Positions 33,835 to 44,530 are shown, numbered from the stretch's first letter. The stretch: 64,000 nucleotides of DNA from Glaciihabitans tibetensis (GCF_003003265.1 NZ_PVTL01000006.1:1-64000); one strand, 5' to 3'. Numbers and translations are program-made. The notes: generated by a model from the sequence alone, not told the origin.

Positions 33835-35663
33835 GCGACAGCGACATCCCCCCGACCCCGGACCAGCCGCCGACCCCGGACCAGCCGCCGACGCCGGACC
33901 AGCCGCCGGTCGCCCAGCCGCCGATCGACGCCCCGGCGCCGGCCCAACACTCCGGGCTCACCGACGGCCAGTGGCATCGGCTCCACCCGGCTACCCCGTT
34001 GCTGCGCGGCGGCATCGCCCTGATCGCGATCCTCGGCATCATCATCAACACGCTGCGCGAGCGGTTTGTGGAAATGTTCGTCGGCGGCGACGGCTACGCC
34101 GACGACCCGATCGACTGGATCCTGCGCGAGGGTTACGTCGGGTATGCGCTCGGCGCCATCGCGGTCGCCCTGCTGATCTTCATCGCCGGCTTCTACCTGT
34201 CCTGGCGGATGCACACCTTCCGCATCACCAACGAGGTGGTGGAGGTGCGCAGCGGCATCCTGTTCCGCACCAACCGCCGCGGACGCCTCGACCGCATTCA
34301 GGGGATCAACATCGTGCGGCCCTTTGTCGCGCGGCTCTTCGGCGCGGCCAAACTCGAGGTCAATGTGGCCGGCCAGGACGCCAACGTGCAGCTGGCCTAC
34401 CTTGGCTCGGCGCAGGCAGATGAGCTGCGCCGCGACATCCTGCGACTGGCATCGGGCACCAAACGCGCCGCCGACCAGGCCTCCGCTGGCGCCAACGCGT
34501 CCGCGAACGGCACCGGCAGCTTCATCGACCAGCGTGTGTCCGAGCTGCTCTCACCCGAGCTCGACCCGAACCTCGCCCCGCCGGAGTCCGTCGTCAAGAT
34601 GCACACGGGCCGCCTGCTCGGGTCGATCGTGCTGAATGACACTGCGGTCTTTCTGGTGCTGCTCATCATCGCGTCGTTGATCGCCGCGGGAACCTCGGGC
34701 CAGCCCCTCCTCCTGCTGGGACTGCTGCCGCTCATCATCGGTATGGGCAGCGTGCTCATCGCCCGCTTCACCAAGTCCCTGCGCTACTCGATCGCGGGAA
34801 CGCCCGATGGCGTGCGGGTCGGTTTCGGCCTGTTCACCACGAGCAACGAGACGCTGCCCCCTGGCCGCATCCACTCGATCCAGATCAGCCAGCCGCTGCT
34901 CTGGAGGCCGTTCGGCTGGTGGGAGATGAAGGTCAACCGCGCGTCGAAGTCGTCGACGCAGGGCGCGAGCGGTCAGCAGAACACCACGATCCTCCCTGTC
35001 GGAAGTCTCGACGATGTGATGCGGGTGCTCGCGCTGATGCTTCCCGGCGTGATCCGCGAGGGCGCGCTCGATCAGGCCGACGAGAAGGTCGCGCTCGAGA
35101 AGGTCGCGCTCGATGGCGGCTCGCTCGAAACCGATGCGCTCGAAACCGGTGCGCTCGATGACAGCTCGCTCGAAACCGGTGCGCTCGATACCGGTGCGCT
35201 CGAAGCCGCTGGGTTGTTGGATGCGGGTGTGGCGGATGTCTCGGCGCCCGCCATTGACGCCCTGCTCCTGCTGCGGAACGGCCTCACCTCGCGCGGCGGC
35301 GACGACGGCTTTGTGAACTCACCCCGTGCCGCGGCTCCGCTGCGCTGGTTCTCCTGGCGCCGCAACGGCTACGCGTTCGGCCCGAGCATCGTGCTGCTCC
35401 GCAAGGGCGCGGTGTGGCGTGAGCTCATCGTTGTGCCGGAGCCGCGGGTGCAGAGCATCGCCCTCACGCAGGGTCCGCTGGAGCGCCGGCTCGGGCTCGC
35501 TTCCCTGCTGCTCCACACGGTCGCCGGACCGATCACGGCCAAGCTGGGGGCCGTGGAACGCACCCGCGCGCTCGAATTTTTCCTGACAAGTTCGCGTACG
35601 ATCGTCACCGCAGCGTCCTCGGACACCAGCCACCGCTGGCGCAGCGGAGAGGACCCCACCTGA
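33831..35663 (+). CDS. Multi-PH-domain membrane protein (YdbT-like)
   Basis: A 610-residue partner of the preceding protein. A Pro-rich N-tail (PPTPDQ repeated three times) is followed by two transmembrane helices and a first bPH_2 domain (FRITNEVVEVRSGILFRTNRRGRLDRIQGINIVRP). A second helix pair and second PH domain (RYSIAGTPDGVRVGFGLFTTSNETLPPGRIHSIQISQP) follow, then a long linker and a third PH-like domain (VLLRKGAVWRELIVVPEPRVQSIALTQGPLERRLGLASLLLHTVAGP). The linker contains eight 5-residue repeats. The start is GTG 33831 (GTGA overlap). The end overlaps the next gene as TGATG. Confidence 0.88.
   Translation: MSDSDIPPTPDQPPTPDQPPTPDQPPVAQPPIDAPAPAQHSGLTDGQWHRLHPATPLLRGGIALIAILGIIINTLRERFVEMFVGGDGYADDPIDWILREGYVGYALGAIAVALLIFIAGFYLSWRMHTFRITNEVVEVRSGILFRTNRRGRLDRIQGINIVRPFVARLFGAAKLEVNVAGQDANVQLAYLGSAQADELRRDILRLASGTKRAADQASAGANASANGTGSFIDQRVSELLSPELDPNLAPPESVVKMHTGRLLGSIVLNDTAVFLVLLIIASLIAAGTSGQPLLLLGLLPLIIGMGSVLIARFTKSLRYSIAGTPDGVRVGFGLFTTSNETLPPGRIHSIQISQPLLWRPFGWWEMKVNRASKSSTQGASGQQNTTILPVGSLDDVMRVLALMLPGVIREGALDQADEKVALEKVALDGGSLETDALETGALDDSSLETGALDTGALEAAGLLDAGVADVSAPAIDALLLLRNGLTSRGGDDGFVNSPRAAAPLRWFSWRRNGYAFGPSIVLLRKGAVWRELIVVPEPRVQSIALTQGPLERRLGLASLLLHTVAGPITAKLGAVERTRALEFFLTSSRTIVTAASSDTSHRWRSGEDPT
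33846..33905 (+). repeat. 18-bp tandem repeat (PTPDQP)
   Basis: Three 18-bp units of the form CGACCCCGGACCAGCCGC encode PPTPDQ in the N-terminal tail of the YdbT-like protein. Confidence 0.85.
35092..35211 (+). repeat. 15-bp in-frame tandem array in the PH-protein linker
   Basis: Eight contiguous 15-bp units (GCGCTCGAAACCGGT type) encode ALEKV, ALDGG, SLETD, ALETG, ALDDS, SLETG, ALDTG and ALEAA. The array lies between PH domains two and three. Confidence 0.9.
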
Positions 35664-36412
35664 TGCAACGATCCGGACGGCTCGGAGTCGGCATCATCGG
35701 TGCAGGCCACGTCGGCCCCGTCCTCGGTGCCGCACTGGCGGGCGCCGGCCACGCCATCGTCGGCATCTCCGCCGTCTCCAGCACGAGCCGCGACCGCGCG
35801 GAAGCCCTGCTTCCCGGAGTACCGATACTCGAGATTCCCGAGATCATCGAGCGCAGCGAACTCGTGATCCTCGCCGTTCCGGAAACCGAACTGACCGCCC
35901 TGGTGGCGGGCCTCGCCCAGGCGGGGCTCTGGCAACCCGGACAGCTCGTGCTCCACACCGCCGCTCCCTTCGGCACAGACGTACTCGCTCCCGCACGCGC
36001 CCTCGGCGCCATCCCCCTGGCCGTGCACCCCGCGATGTCGTTCACCGGCACCAGTCTCGATCTCGTGCGCCTGCAGGAGAGCTTTTGCGCCGTCACCGCC
36101 CCCGGCGCGGTGCAGCCCATCGGGCAGGCCCTCGTCATCGAGATGGGGGCAGAGCCGGTCCTGGTCGAAGAAAAGGACCGGCGCGCCTACGCGGAGGCGA
36201 TCACCACCGCCGCCAGTTTCTCCGCTGCGATCGTGGGCCAGGCGACCGCGATCCTCGCGTCGATCGGTGTCGATTCGCCCGGCCAGGTGCTCGGTCCGCT
36301 GGTGCGTTCGGCGGTAGAGAACGCTTTGTCTGCTGCGACTGCGGGTACGATCGATGTCGCCTCACTCGCGCAGAACAGCTTCGGGGCCGACGCCCCGGAG
36401 GAAACACCGTGA
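35663..36412 (+). CDS. Rossmann-fold/DUF2520 protein
   Basis: A 249-residue protein. The N-terminal dinucleotide-binding fold starts GVGIIGAGHVGPVLGAALAGAGHAI, and ELVILAVPETEL follows. The helical C-terminal DUF2520 domain contains LGAIPLAVHPAMSFTGTS, a motif shared with F420-dependent or ketopantoate-type reductases. Proteins of this kind are commonly found just before panC, and a role linked to pantothenate synthesis has been suggested but not shown. The start is ATG 35663, the last base of the preceding stop. The end overlaps panC as GTGA. Confidence 0.88.
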   Translation: MQRSGRLGVGIIGAGHVGPVLGAALAGAGHAIVGISAVSSTSRDRAEALLPGVPILEIPEIIERSELVILAVPETELTALVAGLAQAGLWQPGQLVLHTAAPFGTDVLAPARALGAIPLAVHPAMSFTGTSLDLVRLQESFCAVTAPGAVQPIGQALVIEMGAEPVLVEEKDRRAYAEAITTAASFSAAIVGQATAILASIGVDSPGQVLGPLVRSAVENALSAATAGTIDVASLAQNSFGADAPEETP

Positions 36413-37269
36413 ACGACATGATGATTGCACGCCCCGTGATTCTGGAGACGGTGATCGGAGCACGCTCCGCCCTGAAGGAACAACCGGGGGTCATCCTGGT
36501 GCCCACGATGGGCGCCCTGCACGAGGGTCACTTCGCGCTGGTACGCCGGGCGCTCGAGATCGGCGGAACCGTCGTTGTCTCCATCTTCGTGAACCCGCTG
36601 CAGTTCGGTCCGAACGAGGATCTCGCCGCTTACCCGCGCAGCTTCGACGAGGACGTCGATACCCTGCACGCGATGGGGGTGCCCTTCGTTTTCGCTCCCT
36701 CGGTCGAGGAAATGTATCCGTCCGGCGCGAACCAGATTCGCGTCAGTGCGGGACGCGTCGGAGAGCTCTACGAAGGGCGTTCGCGTCCCGGCCACTTTGA
36801 CGGCGCCCTCACCGTAGTCAGCAAGCTGCTGAACATTGTGCGCCCCTCGACGGTGGTGTTCGGCCAGAAGGACGCCCAGCAGGTCTATCTCGTGCGCCGG
36901 ATGATTCACGAGCTCAACTTTCCGGTCGCCGTCGAGGTCGTCGAGATCGTGCGCGACGAGAGCGGCCTCGCCCTGTCCAGCCGCAACCGGTTCCTCGATG
37001 CCCGCGAGACCCACGCCGCCCGCGCCCTGTCCCAGGCGCTCGAAGCCGCCGCATCCTCCGCCGACCGCGGCATCGACGCCGTGATCGCCGCCGCCCAGGG
37101 AACGCTGATGGGCGAATCCCTCGTCGCCCTCGATTACCTGAAGGTTGCCAACCCGGACACTTTTCTTCCGGTGGATGATGGGTACCGAGGCCCCGCTGTC
37201 GTGCTCATCGCGGCTCGCGTCGGATCCGTGCGCCTCATCGACAACGAGAGGATCGTGCTGGCCGGCTGA
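36409..37269 (+). CDS. panC: Pantoate-beta-alanine ligase
   Basis: A 286-residue enzyme of pantothenate (vitamin B5/CoA) synthesis that ligates pantoate and beta-alanine with ATP. The first motif PTMGALHEGH is at 32-41. NPLQFGPNEDLAAYPR, the pantoate/ATP site GHFDGALTVVSKLLNIVRP, FGQKDAQQ and LALSSRNRFL follow, all intact. GTG 36409 overlaps the previous stop. The beta-alanine donor gene panD is in this window at 60.5 kb rather than next to panC. Confidence 0.95.
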   Translation: MNDMMIARPVILETVIGARSALKEQPGVILVPTMGALHEGHFALVRRALEIGGTVVVSIFVNPLQFGPNEDLAAYPRSFDEDVDTLHAMGVPFVFAPSVEEMYPSGANQIRVSAGRVGELYEGRSRPGHFDGALTVVSKLLNIVRPSTVVFGQKDAQQVYLVRRMIHELNFPVAVEVVEIVRDESGLALSSRNRFLDARETHAARALSQALEAAASSADRGIDAVIAAAQGTLMGESLVALDYLKVANPDTFLPVDDGYRGPAVVLIAARVGSVRLIDNERIVLAG

Positions 37270-37335
37270 GGCCGCCACGCGACATCCGCCTGCCCCCATC
37301 CTCACCACATTCGCTACAACACTGGAGTGTCCCCA

Positions 37336-38829
37336 TTGACTGAGCTCGAGCCCGAACCGACCGAGTCGGAGATTTCGGAACAGAAGGCTGTGCGGCTTGC
37401 CAAGCGCGAGCGGCTGATCGAGTCGGGCGTGGGCGCCTACCCGGTCGGCGTTGCGATCACCGACACGATTCCGGCCGTGCGTGCCCGGTTCGGCGACATC
37501 GAGACCGACTCCGTCACCGGCGTGACCGTGGGCCTCGCGGGACGCCTGGTGTTTATGCGTAACACCGGCAAGCTCTGCTTCGCCACGCTGCAGTCCGGCG
37601 ACGGCTCGCGTATCCAGGCCATGGTGAGCCTGGCGGCCGTGGGCGAAGAGTCGCTCGCCGCGTGGAAGGAATTCGTCGACCTCGGCGACCACGTCTTTGT
37701 CGCGGGCGAAGTCATCTCCAGCCGCCGCGGTGAGCTGTCGGTGATGGTCACCGAGTGGCAGATCGCGTCGAAGGCGATCCTGCCGCTGCCGAACCTGCAC
37801 AACGAGCTGAGCGATGAGGCCCGCGTACGCAGCCGCTACCTCGACCTGATCGTGCGCCCCGCCGCCCGCGAAGTGGTGCGCGCCCGCGCCGCCGTCAACG
37901 CATCGCTGCGGAACACCTTCACCGGCCACGACTACCTCGAGGTCGAAACGCCGATGCTGCAGACGATGCACGGGGGAGCGGCCGCCCGCCCGTTCGTCAC
38001 CACCTCGAACGCCTTTGACACCGAGCTCTACCTGCGCATCGCGCCGGAGCTGTTCCTCAAGCGTGCCGTCGTCGGCGGCATCGATCGCGTGTTCGAGATC
38101 AACCGCAACTTCCGCAACGAGGGCGCCGACTCCACCCACTCGCCCGAGTTCGCGATGCTCGAGGCGTACCAGGCCTACGGCGACTACAACCAGATCGCCG
38201 ACCTCACCCAGGAGCTCATCCAGAACGCGGCCGTTGCCGTCAGCGGTTCGATGACCGTCACCTGGGCCGACGGCTCCGAGTACGACCTCGGCGGCGAGTG
38301 GGCGCGCATTGACATGTACGACTCGCTCTCGGAGGCGGCGGGCGTTTCTGTCACCCCGGACACCTCGGTCGACGAGTTGCTTGGGCTCGCGGCATCCGTC
38401 GGTGTCGAAGTTCATCTGCCCACGCACGGCAAGCTCGTCGAGGAGCTGTGGGAGCACTACGTAAAGAGCACCCTCATTGCGCCGACCTTCGTGATGAACT
38501 TTCCAGTCGACACATCGCCGCTCGTGCGTGCGCACCGCACGAAGCCGGGCGTGGTCGAGAAGTGGGACCTCTACATTCGGGGATTCGAGCTGGCCACCGG
38601 CTACTCCGAACTCGTCGATCCCGTCATCCAGCGCGAACGCTTCGTCGAGCAGGCCCTGCAGGCCAGCCGCGGCGATGTCGAGGCCATGCGTCTCGACGAG
38701 GAGTTCCTGCGCGCGCTCGAGTTCGGCATGCCGCCCACCGGGGGCATGGGAATGGGCATCGATCGCCTCCTCATGGCCATCACCGGGTTGGGCATCCGCG
38801 AGACAATCCTCTTCCCACTCGTCAAGTGA
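37336..38829 (+). CDS. lysS: Lysyl-tRNA synthetase (class II)
   Basis: A 497-residue class II enzyme that charges tRNA-Lys. The N-terminal OB fold ([28 protein letters not shown]) binds the anticodon. Motif 2 is [24 protein letters not shown] and motif 3 is [16 protein letters not shown]. The TTG at 37336 is preferred because ACTGGAG then lies eight bases upstream. The GTG at 37327 would overlap that site. Three very small membrane-protein genes follow closely. Confidence 0.95.
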   Translation: MTELEPEPTESEISEQKAVRLAKRERLIESGVGAYPVGVAITDTIPAVRARFGDIETDSVTGVTVGLAGRLVFMRNTGKLCFATLQSGDGSRIQAMVSLAAVGEESLAAWKEFVDLGDHVFVAGEVISSRRGELSVMVTEWQIASKAILPLPNLHNELSDEARVRSRYLDLIVRPAAREVVRARAAVNASLRNTFTGHDYLEVETPMLQTMHGGAAARPFVTTSNAFDTELYLRIAPELFLKRAVVGGIDRVFEINRNFRNEGADSTHSPEFAMLEAYQAYGDYNQIADLTQELIQNAAVAVSGSMTVTWADGSEYDLGGEWARIDMYDSLSEAAGVSVTPDTSVDELLGLAASVGVEVHLPTHGKLVEELWEHYVKSTLIAPTFVMNFPVDTSPLVRAHRTKPGVVEKWDLYIRGFELATGYSELVDPVIQRERFVEQALQASRGDVEAMRLDEEFLRALEFGMPPTGGMGMGIDRLLMAITGLGIRETILFPLVK

Positions 38830-38856
38830 GTCGCGGTGGTGAAGTAGGGTACGGAT

Positions 38857-38997
38857 ATGAGTGATCTGAAGCTGCCCGGGGATGACGACAAGAAGCCCAA
38901 AATCTCCCAGGGCCGCATTGCCATCTGGGTCATCGTGGGCGGCGTCGCCCTCTACCTGTTGATCTCCGGCATCGTCGGAATCATCGCCAAGGGCTGA
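38857..38997 (+). CDS. 46-residue single-pass membrane protein
   Basis: An ORF of 46 codons starting MSDLKLPGDDDKKPK. A charged N-terminus of about 20 residues is followed by one helix (IAIWVIVGGVALYLLISGIVGII) and ends in AKG. It lies 27 bp after lysS. Its TGA overlaps the start of the next small ORF (TGATG), which supports both being real. The function is unknown; the charge pattern suggests N-terminus in. Confidence 0.7.
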   Translation: MSDLKLPGDDDKKPKISQGRIAIWVIVGGVALYLLISGIVGIIAKG

Positions 38998-39089
38998 TGA
39001 ACCGCAAGTGGTCCCGGCTCATCGTCAGCGCGGCGCTGATCGGGCTGATTGTGGTGGTGGCAATCGTCACCCTGACAGGCAACCGCTGA
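38997..39089 (+). CDS. 30-residue membrane microprotein
   Basis: A 30-codon ORF, MNRKWSRLIVSAALIGLIVVV onward, with a basic start and a single hydrophobic helix covering about 20 residues, ending TGNR. It shares a base with the stop of the preceding small gene, indicating translational coupling. Function is unknown. It is too short for routine gene finders. Confidence 0.6.
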   Translation: MNRKWSRLIVSAALIGLIVVVAIVTLTGNR

Positions 39090-39111
39090 GGCTTCGGGTT
39101 AGGCTGAGCGG

Positions 39112-39414
39112 GTGCCAGAAGAATTCTGGGCCAATGCGGCCTTCTCCATCACCCCGACGATCCTCGTGGGACTGATCTTCTGGTTCACCATGCGCGGCAT
39201 TTTCCGGGCCGACCGCACGGAGCGCCGCGTGTACGCCGAGGTCGAGGCCGAAGAGCGTGCCCGCATGGGGATGCCTCCCGCCGCAGTTTCGGACCCCGCG
39301 ACGACACCGGCGCCAGCACCCCCCCCGCTCAGCCAGTGCCGCCCGCGTTCCGGAGTAGGCCCGCTCGGCCAGCACCGCCCATCTCGGTATAGTTTCACCC
39401 GCGCATCGGGGTAG
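39112..39414 (+). CDS. Small membrane protein of unknown function
   Basis: A 100-residue protein starting at GTG 39112 (MPEEFWANAAFSITPTILVGLIFWFTMRGIFRADRTERR). One transmembrane helix (about 12-33) is followed by a basic and then Glu/Arg-rich helix, YAEVEAEERARMG. Residues from about 60 on are encoded by Pro-rich and tandem-repeat DNA, so the C-terminus is probably variable. It seems to belong with lysS and the two microproteins. Function unknown. Confidence 0.65.
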   Translation: MPEEFWANAAFSITPTILVGLIFWFTMRGIFRADRTERRVYAEVEAEERARMGMPPAAVSDPATTPAPAPPPLSQCRPRSGVGPLGQHRPSRYSFTRASG

Positions 39415-39463
39415 GCCCGCTCGCCAGTGCCGCCCATCTCGGCGCAGCTTCACCCGCGCACCG
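39352..39463 (+). repeat. 56-bp tandem repeat at the 3' end of the small membrane-protein gene
   Basis: Two units of 56 bp (39352-39407 and 39408-39463) both begin GGRGTAGGCCCGCTCG and end TTCACCCGCGCAYC. A shorter, diverged unit precedes them at about 39327-39351. The first unit codes for the C-terminus of the gene at 39112; its stop lies at the start of the second. Confidence 0.8.
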
Positions 39464-39841
39464 GAGGACTCGCGTTCATCCGAGCCAAAGGCTGGCCGTT
39501 CTCCTCACTTGACCCGGTAGCTCGTCGGTCTCACCTCGCAGGAACCATCGAACGGGCAGTTGTCGTCAGAGATCGACGCCCACAGGACAGTCGCCGTCGG
39601 TCTACCTGTGCCGACCGGACAGGCGTGGGCCATCGAACCCCGTCCGAACGCCCAGAACTGGCCGCTCGACTTCGTGGACGAGCGCCAACTGCCCGCTCGG
39701 CGCGCTGTCCACCGGTAGCGACTCGCTCGACGCGCGGAACGAGTCGAAGTAGCTCGCTCGACCAGCGGAACCAGCGGAACCAGCGGTAGCTAGCCGCTCG
39801 ACGCGCAGTAACTAGTCGCCCAGGAGCTAGTCGCCCAGAAC
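39464..39841. other. Non-coding region rich in short degenerate repeats
   Basis: No gene is supported. CCAGCGGAA recurs near 39763-39785, CGCTCGAC/CGCTCG words recur throughout, and CTAGTCGCC units adjoin the pirin stop. The plus-strand frame 39427-39789 has Arg/Ser-rich shadow composition and no start signal. Confidence 0.5.
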
Positions 39842-39849
39842 CTAGTCGC
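39812..39849 (-). repeat. 15-bp reiteration of the pirin gene 3' end
   Basis: CTAGTCGC occurs at 39812, 39827 and 39842, exactly 15 bp apart, in similar flanks. The one at 39842 is the pirin stop. Each gives GCGACTAG on the minus strand, so three TAG stops lie in the same frame. Confidence 0.8.
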
Positions 39850-40894
39850 GCGGACGCAACCGCACGTTCGGCAGCACGGGGGCGGGCAGAGCTTTTCCGT
39901 CGTAGCCGTCCACGCGCCCGAATCTGTCGGGCAGCGCGGTGGCGGCGGACGAGGCATCCCGCACATCGTCCGACCCAAAGCCCGCGACCCCAGCGCCGGC
40001 AACCCCAGCGCCCGCGGCATTCTCCCCGATGACCTCGGCCTGCCACTGCGCGCGGTAGGCGGCGATCTCGTCGTGGGTGCGGCCGATGAAGTTCCACCAC
40101 ATCACGATGCGCTCGCCGAGCGGCACGCCACCGATCAGCACCGCCCGCACGGCCTCCGCTCCGGCGGTGAGCACGAGCTCGCGCCGGCCGGCGGCGAGGT
40201 AGGCGAGCGTGGCCACCGGCACGGCCTGGTCCTCGACGCGCAGCTCACCCGCGTCGAGCAGGATCCCGTGCTCGAACGTTGAGTCGACCGGAATCCGCAC
40301 GGTGAGTCCCGCGGGAATGTCGACCTGGGCGCCGACGAGCGGGGTGAACATGGTGGCGGTGGATGTCTCGCCGAGCAGTGACCCGAGAAAGACGTGCACT
40401 GTCGCGCCCTCGTGCGCAATCGGCGTGGGCGCGTAATGCTCGAAGAACGGCGTCGTGTGCCGGTGCGCGTCGGGCAGGGCGACCCACAGCTGCGCTCCGT
40501 GCAGAATCGTGGTCTCCGTGGAGGACACCTCGGAGTGTTGAATGCCGCTGCCCGCCGTCATCAGATTCAGCTCGCCAGGGCGCACCATTGCGTGGGCGCC
40601 GGTACTGTCGCGGTGCTCGATTTCGCCGGCGAATAGCCAGCTCACCGTTTGCAGGCCCGTGTGCGGATGCGGCGGCACGTTCATTCCGCGGGTGCGTGCG
40701 ACGGCGTCCGGTCCGTAGTGATCGACGAAACACCACGCGCCGATGAGGCTGCGCGCTCGCTGGGGGAGAGTGCGCCGTACTTCCATCGCGCGGGGACCTC
40801 CCAACGGGACATCCCGCGCCTGCAAAATTTCGAAACCGCAGGCATCGGCCTCCCCGGCCACGTACTCGGGCGGTTTGGTTTCGAGGTTGCTCAT
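39842..40894 (-). CDS. Pirin family protein
   Basis: A 350-residue bicupin. The N-terminal cupin has the metal-binding NVPPHPHTGLQTVSWL with His residues near 76-78, and IQHSEVS plus a conserved Glu complete the site. The C-terminal cupin is followed by a Gly/Ala-rich stretch (AAGAGVAGAGVAGFG). Pirins act as quercetinases or redox-sensitive regulators; which applies here cannot be said. It is flanked by 15-bp units that repeat its stop codon. Confidence 0.88.
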   Translation of the reverse strand: MSNLETKPPEYVAGEADACGFEILQARDVPLGGPRAMEVRRTLPQRARSLIGAWCFVDHYGPDAVARTRGMNVPPHPHTGLQTVSWLFAGEIEHRDSTGAHAMVRPGELNLMTAGSGIQHSEVSSTETTILHGAQLWVALPDAHRHTTPFFEHYAPTPIAHEGATVHVFLGSLLGETSTATMFTPLVGAQVDIPAGLTVRIPVDSTFEHGILLDAGELRVEDQAVPVATLAYLAAGRRELVLTAGAEAVRAVLIGGVPLGERIVMWWNFIGRTHDEIAAYRAQWQAEVIGENAAGAGVAGAGVAGFGSDDVRDASSAATALPDRFGRVDGYDGKALPAPVLPNVRLRPRD

Positions 40895-40932
40895 GCAGGA
40901 ATGCTAATCCGCGTCGGAGGATGGTGGAGGGG

Positions 40933-41430
40933 TCACTCGCGCGAGGTGGTGACCTCGATCTGCCAATCGCCCTCGCACCGGAACCAGGTGCGCACCCCGT
41001 CGCCCACGTCGAAGGTGTACTCCTCGAGTTGCAGAAGTCGGGCCCACCCCTCGCAGGCGGCTATGCGATCGGCGCAGTCCCGCGGCGGAGCCCCCTCGAT
41101 GAGGGGATCACCGCCCAGGTCGAGCGCACGCCAGGCCAGCGGCTCGAGCCCTGCCGCTTCGCCGATCCTCGCCAGCCCGGCCGAGAGCGCGTCTTCGATC
41201 GAGATCGTGGGGCCCGGCGTCGTCGCGGGCGATCCGTCGGCGGGCGACCGGACAGGCGGCAACCGGTCGGCGGGTAACAGGTCGGCGGGCAACCGGTCGG
41301 GCGCATCGGGCTCGCGTCGTCGCGAGGTGGTGGCCGGGCTTCCCGGTCCGGAACCGGAAGGGGAGGTGCCCGCGGGAGGCGAAGGACACCGGACCGGAAT
41401 GTGTGCACGTAAACGGTCATGCCTGCGCAT
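40933..41430 (-). CDS. Hypothetical protein with repetitive Pro-rich N-terminal half
   Basis: A protein of about 165 residues starting at ATG 41430 (MRRHDRLRAHIPVRCPSPPAG). The first 75 residues are Pro/Arg/Ser-rich and include five 5-residue units (PADRL, PADLL and relatives) from a 15-bp tandem array. The C-terminal 90 residues look folded (ISIEDALSAGLARIGEAAGLEPLAWRALDLGG, CADRIAACEGWARLL, YTFDVGDGVRTWFRCEGDWQIEVTT). I do not recognise the family. It is divergent from clpC. Confidence 0.6.
   Translation of the reverse strand: MRRHDRLRAHIPVRCPSPPAGTSPSGSGPGSPATTSRRREPDAPDRLPADLLPADRLPPVRSPADGSPATTPGPTISIEDALSAGLARIGEAAGLEPLAWRALDLGGDPLIEGAPPRDCADRIAACEGWARLLQLEEYTFDVGDGVRTWFRCEGDWQIEVTTSRE
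41231..41305 (-). repeat. 15-bp in-frame tandem array
   Basis: Five contiguous 15-bp units (AACCGGTCGGCGGGC type) cover 41231-41305 and encode the PADRL-like repeats of the hypothetical protein. Confidence 0.85.
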
Positions 41431-41642
41431 GTGGACCCCTCCGTCAGTCTGCTTCTGGTGTTCGCAGCCGGGGTCTGGGGCTTGAATACGCACTTTACCG
41501 CGCGGACGCTCGCATCTCAACGGACGATTTCGCCAGCGCAAGCTCTCACGCCCACGGCGAACAAGGGCACAATGCAGTGGGCGTGCTGGTTAGTCTCTTT
41601 GTAACGGAGCCGACCCCCTGCCCGGCCCCGGAGGAGATAGAG

Positions 41643-44117
<2,475 letters not shown>

Positions 44118-44129
<12 letters not shown>

Positions 44130-44165
44130 GCAGGCAGAGGTCTAAGCAGGCTGAGTTCTAAGCAC
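44118..44165 (+). repeat. Three 16-bp units reiterating the clpC 3' end
   Basis: GCTGAGGTCTAAGCAG (44118-44133, with the clpC stop), GCAGAGGTCTAAGCAG (44134-44149) and GCTGAGTTCTAAGCAC (44150-44165). The TAA triplets at 44127, 44143 and 44159 fall in three different frames. Confidence 0.92.
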
Positions 44166-44199
44166 TACCGCACCACCCGCGTCACCGCACGACCCAAAA

Positions 44200-44229
44200 A
44201 GGGGCACCCGAGGCAACTCGGGTGCCCCT
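44200..44229. terminator. Terminator of clpC
   Basis: A perfect 13-bp stem, AGGGGCACCCGAG (44200-44212) and CTCGGGTGCCCCT (44217-44229), with loop GCAA. It is flanked by AAAA and CTTT, so it can act in both directions. Confidence 0.9.
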
Positions 44230-44249
44230 CTTTGCGTTGTGGAGGCAGC

Positions 44250-44410
44250 GCCGATGCTGGGCGCGGTAGAAACTCGCGTTCTGCGAGTTGGGCGCGGTAG
44301 AAACACACTCGATGCTGCAGTTGTTACTACCGCGCCGAGCAAGTTTCTCCCGCATCGAGCTGCCGCAGCGAAGGTTTCTCCCGCGCCGAGCACGGTTCTA
44401 CCGCGTCGAC
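44250..44410. repeat. Complex intergenic element B, TAG arm
   Basis: GCGCGGTAGAAAC occurs at 44261 and 44292. The inverted GTTTCT(A/C)CCGC family occurs at about 44323, 44343, 44375 and 44394, usually followed by CGAGC. The layout (forward copies first, inverted copies second) matches element A at 25.6 kb. Confidence 0.75.
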
Positions 44411-44429
44411 GCGTCCTGGGCATCCACCG

Positions 44430-44530
44430 ACTTGTCCCGGACGGAGATCGCGCTTCCCGGACATGGTTATAACTCCATCCGCGAGGCCTCTTCTCCGTCC
44501 GGGACGGGTAGTGGGGCCGGGACGGTGGAA
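44430..44530. repeat. Complex intergenic element B, CCGGACGGAGA arm
   Basis: TCCCGGACGGAGAT, TTCCCGGACATGG, CTCCATCCGCGAGGCC, TCTTCTCCGTCCGGGACGG and CCGGGACGG occur in the same order and orientation as the second arm of element A. Confidence 0.65.

Noticed and set aside
36187-38535. A 782-codon frame antisense to panC and lysS
   Set aside because: It spans two convincing sense genes and has no recognisable domain.
39427-39789. A 120-codon plus-strand ORF after the small membrane protein
   Set aside because: Arg/Ser/Thr-rich composition in repeat DNA, no ribosome-binding site, no homology pattern.
41431-41642. A ClgR or CtsR/HrcA-type operator upstream of clpC
   Set aside because: I looked for the CGC-N5-GCG spaced motif and for long inverted repeats and found none that fit; candidate words such as TTCGCCAGCGCAA have the wrong spacing.
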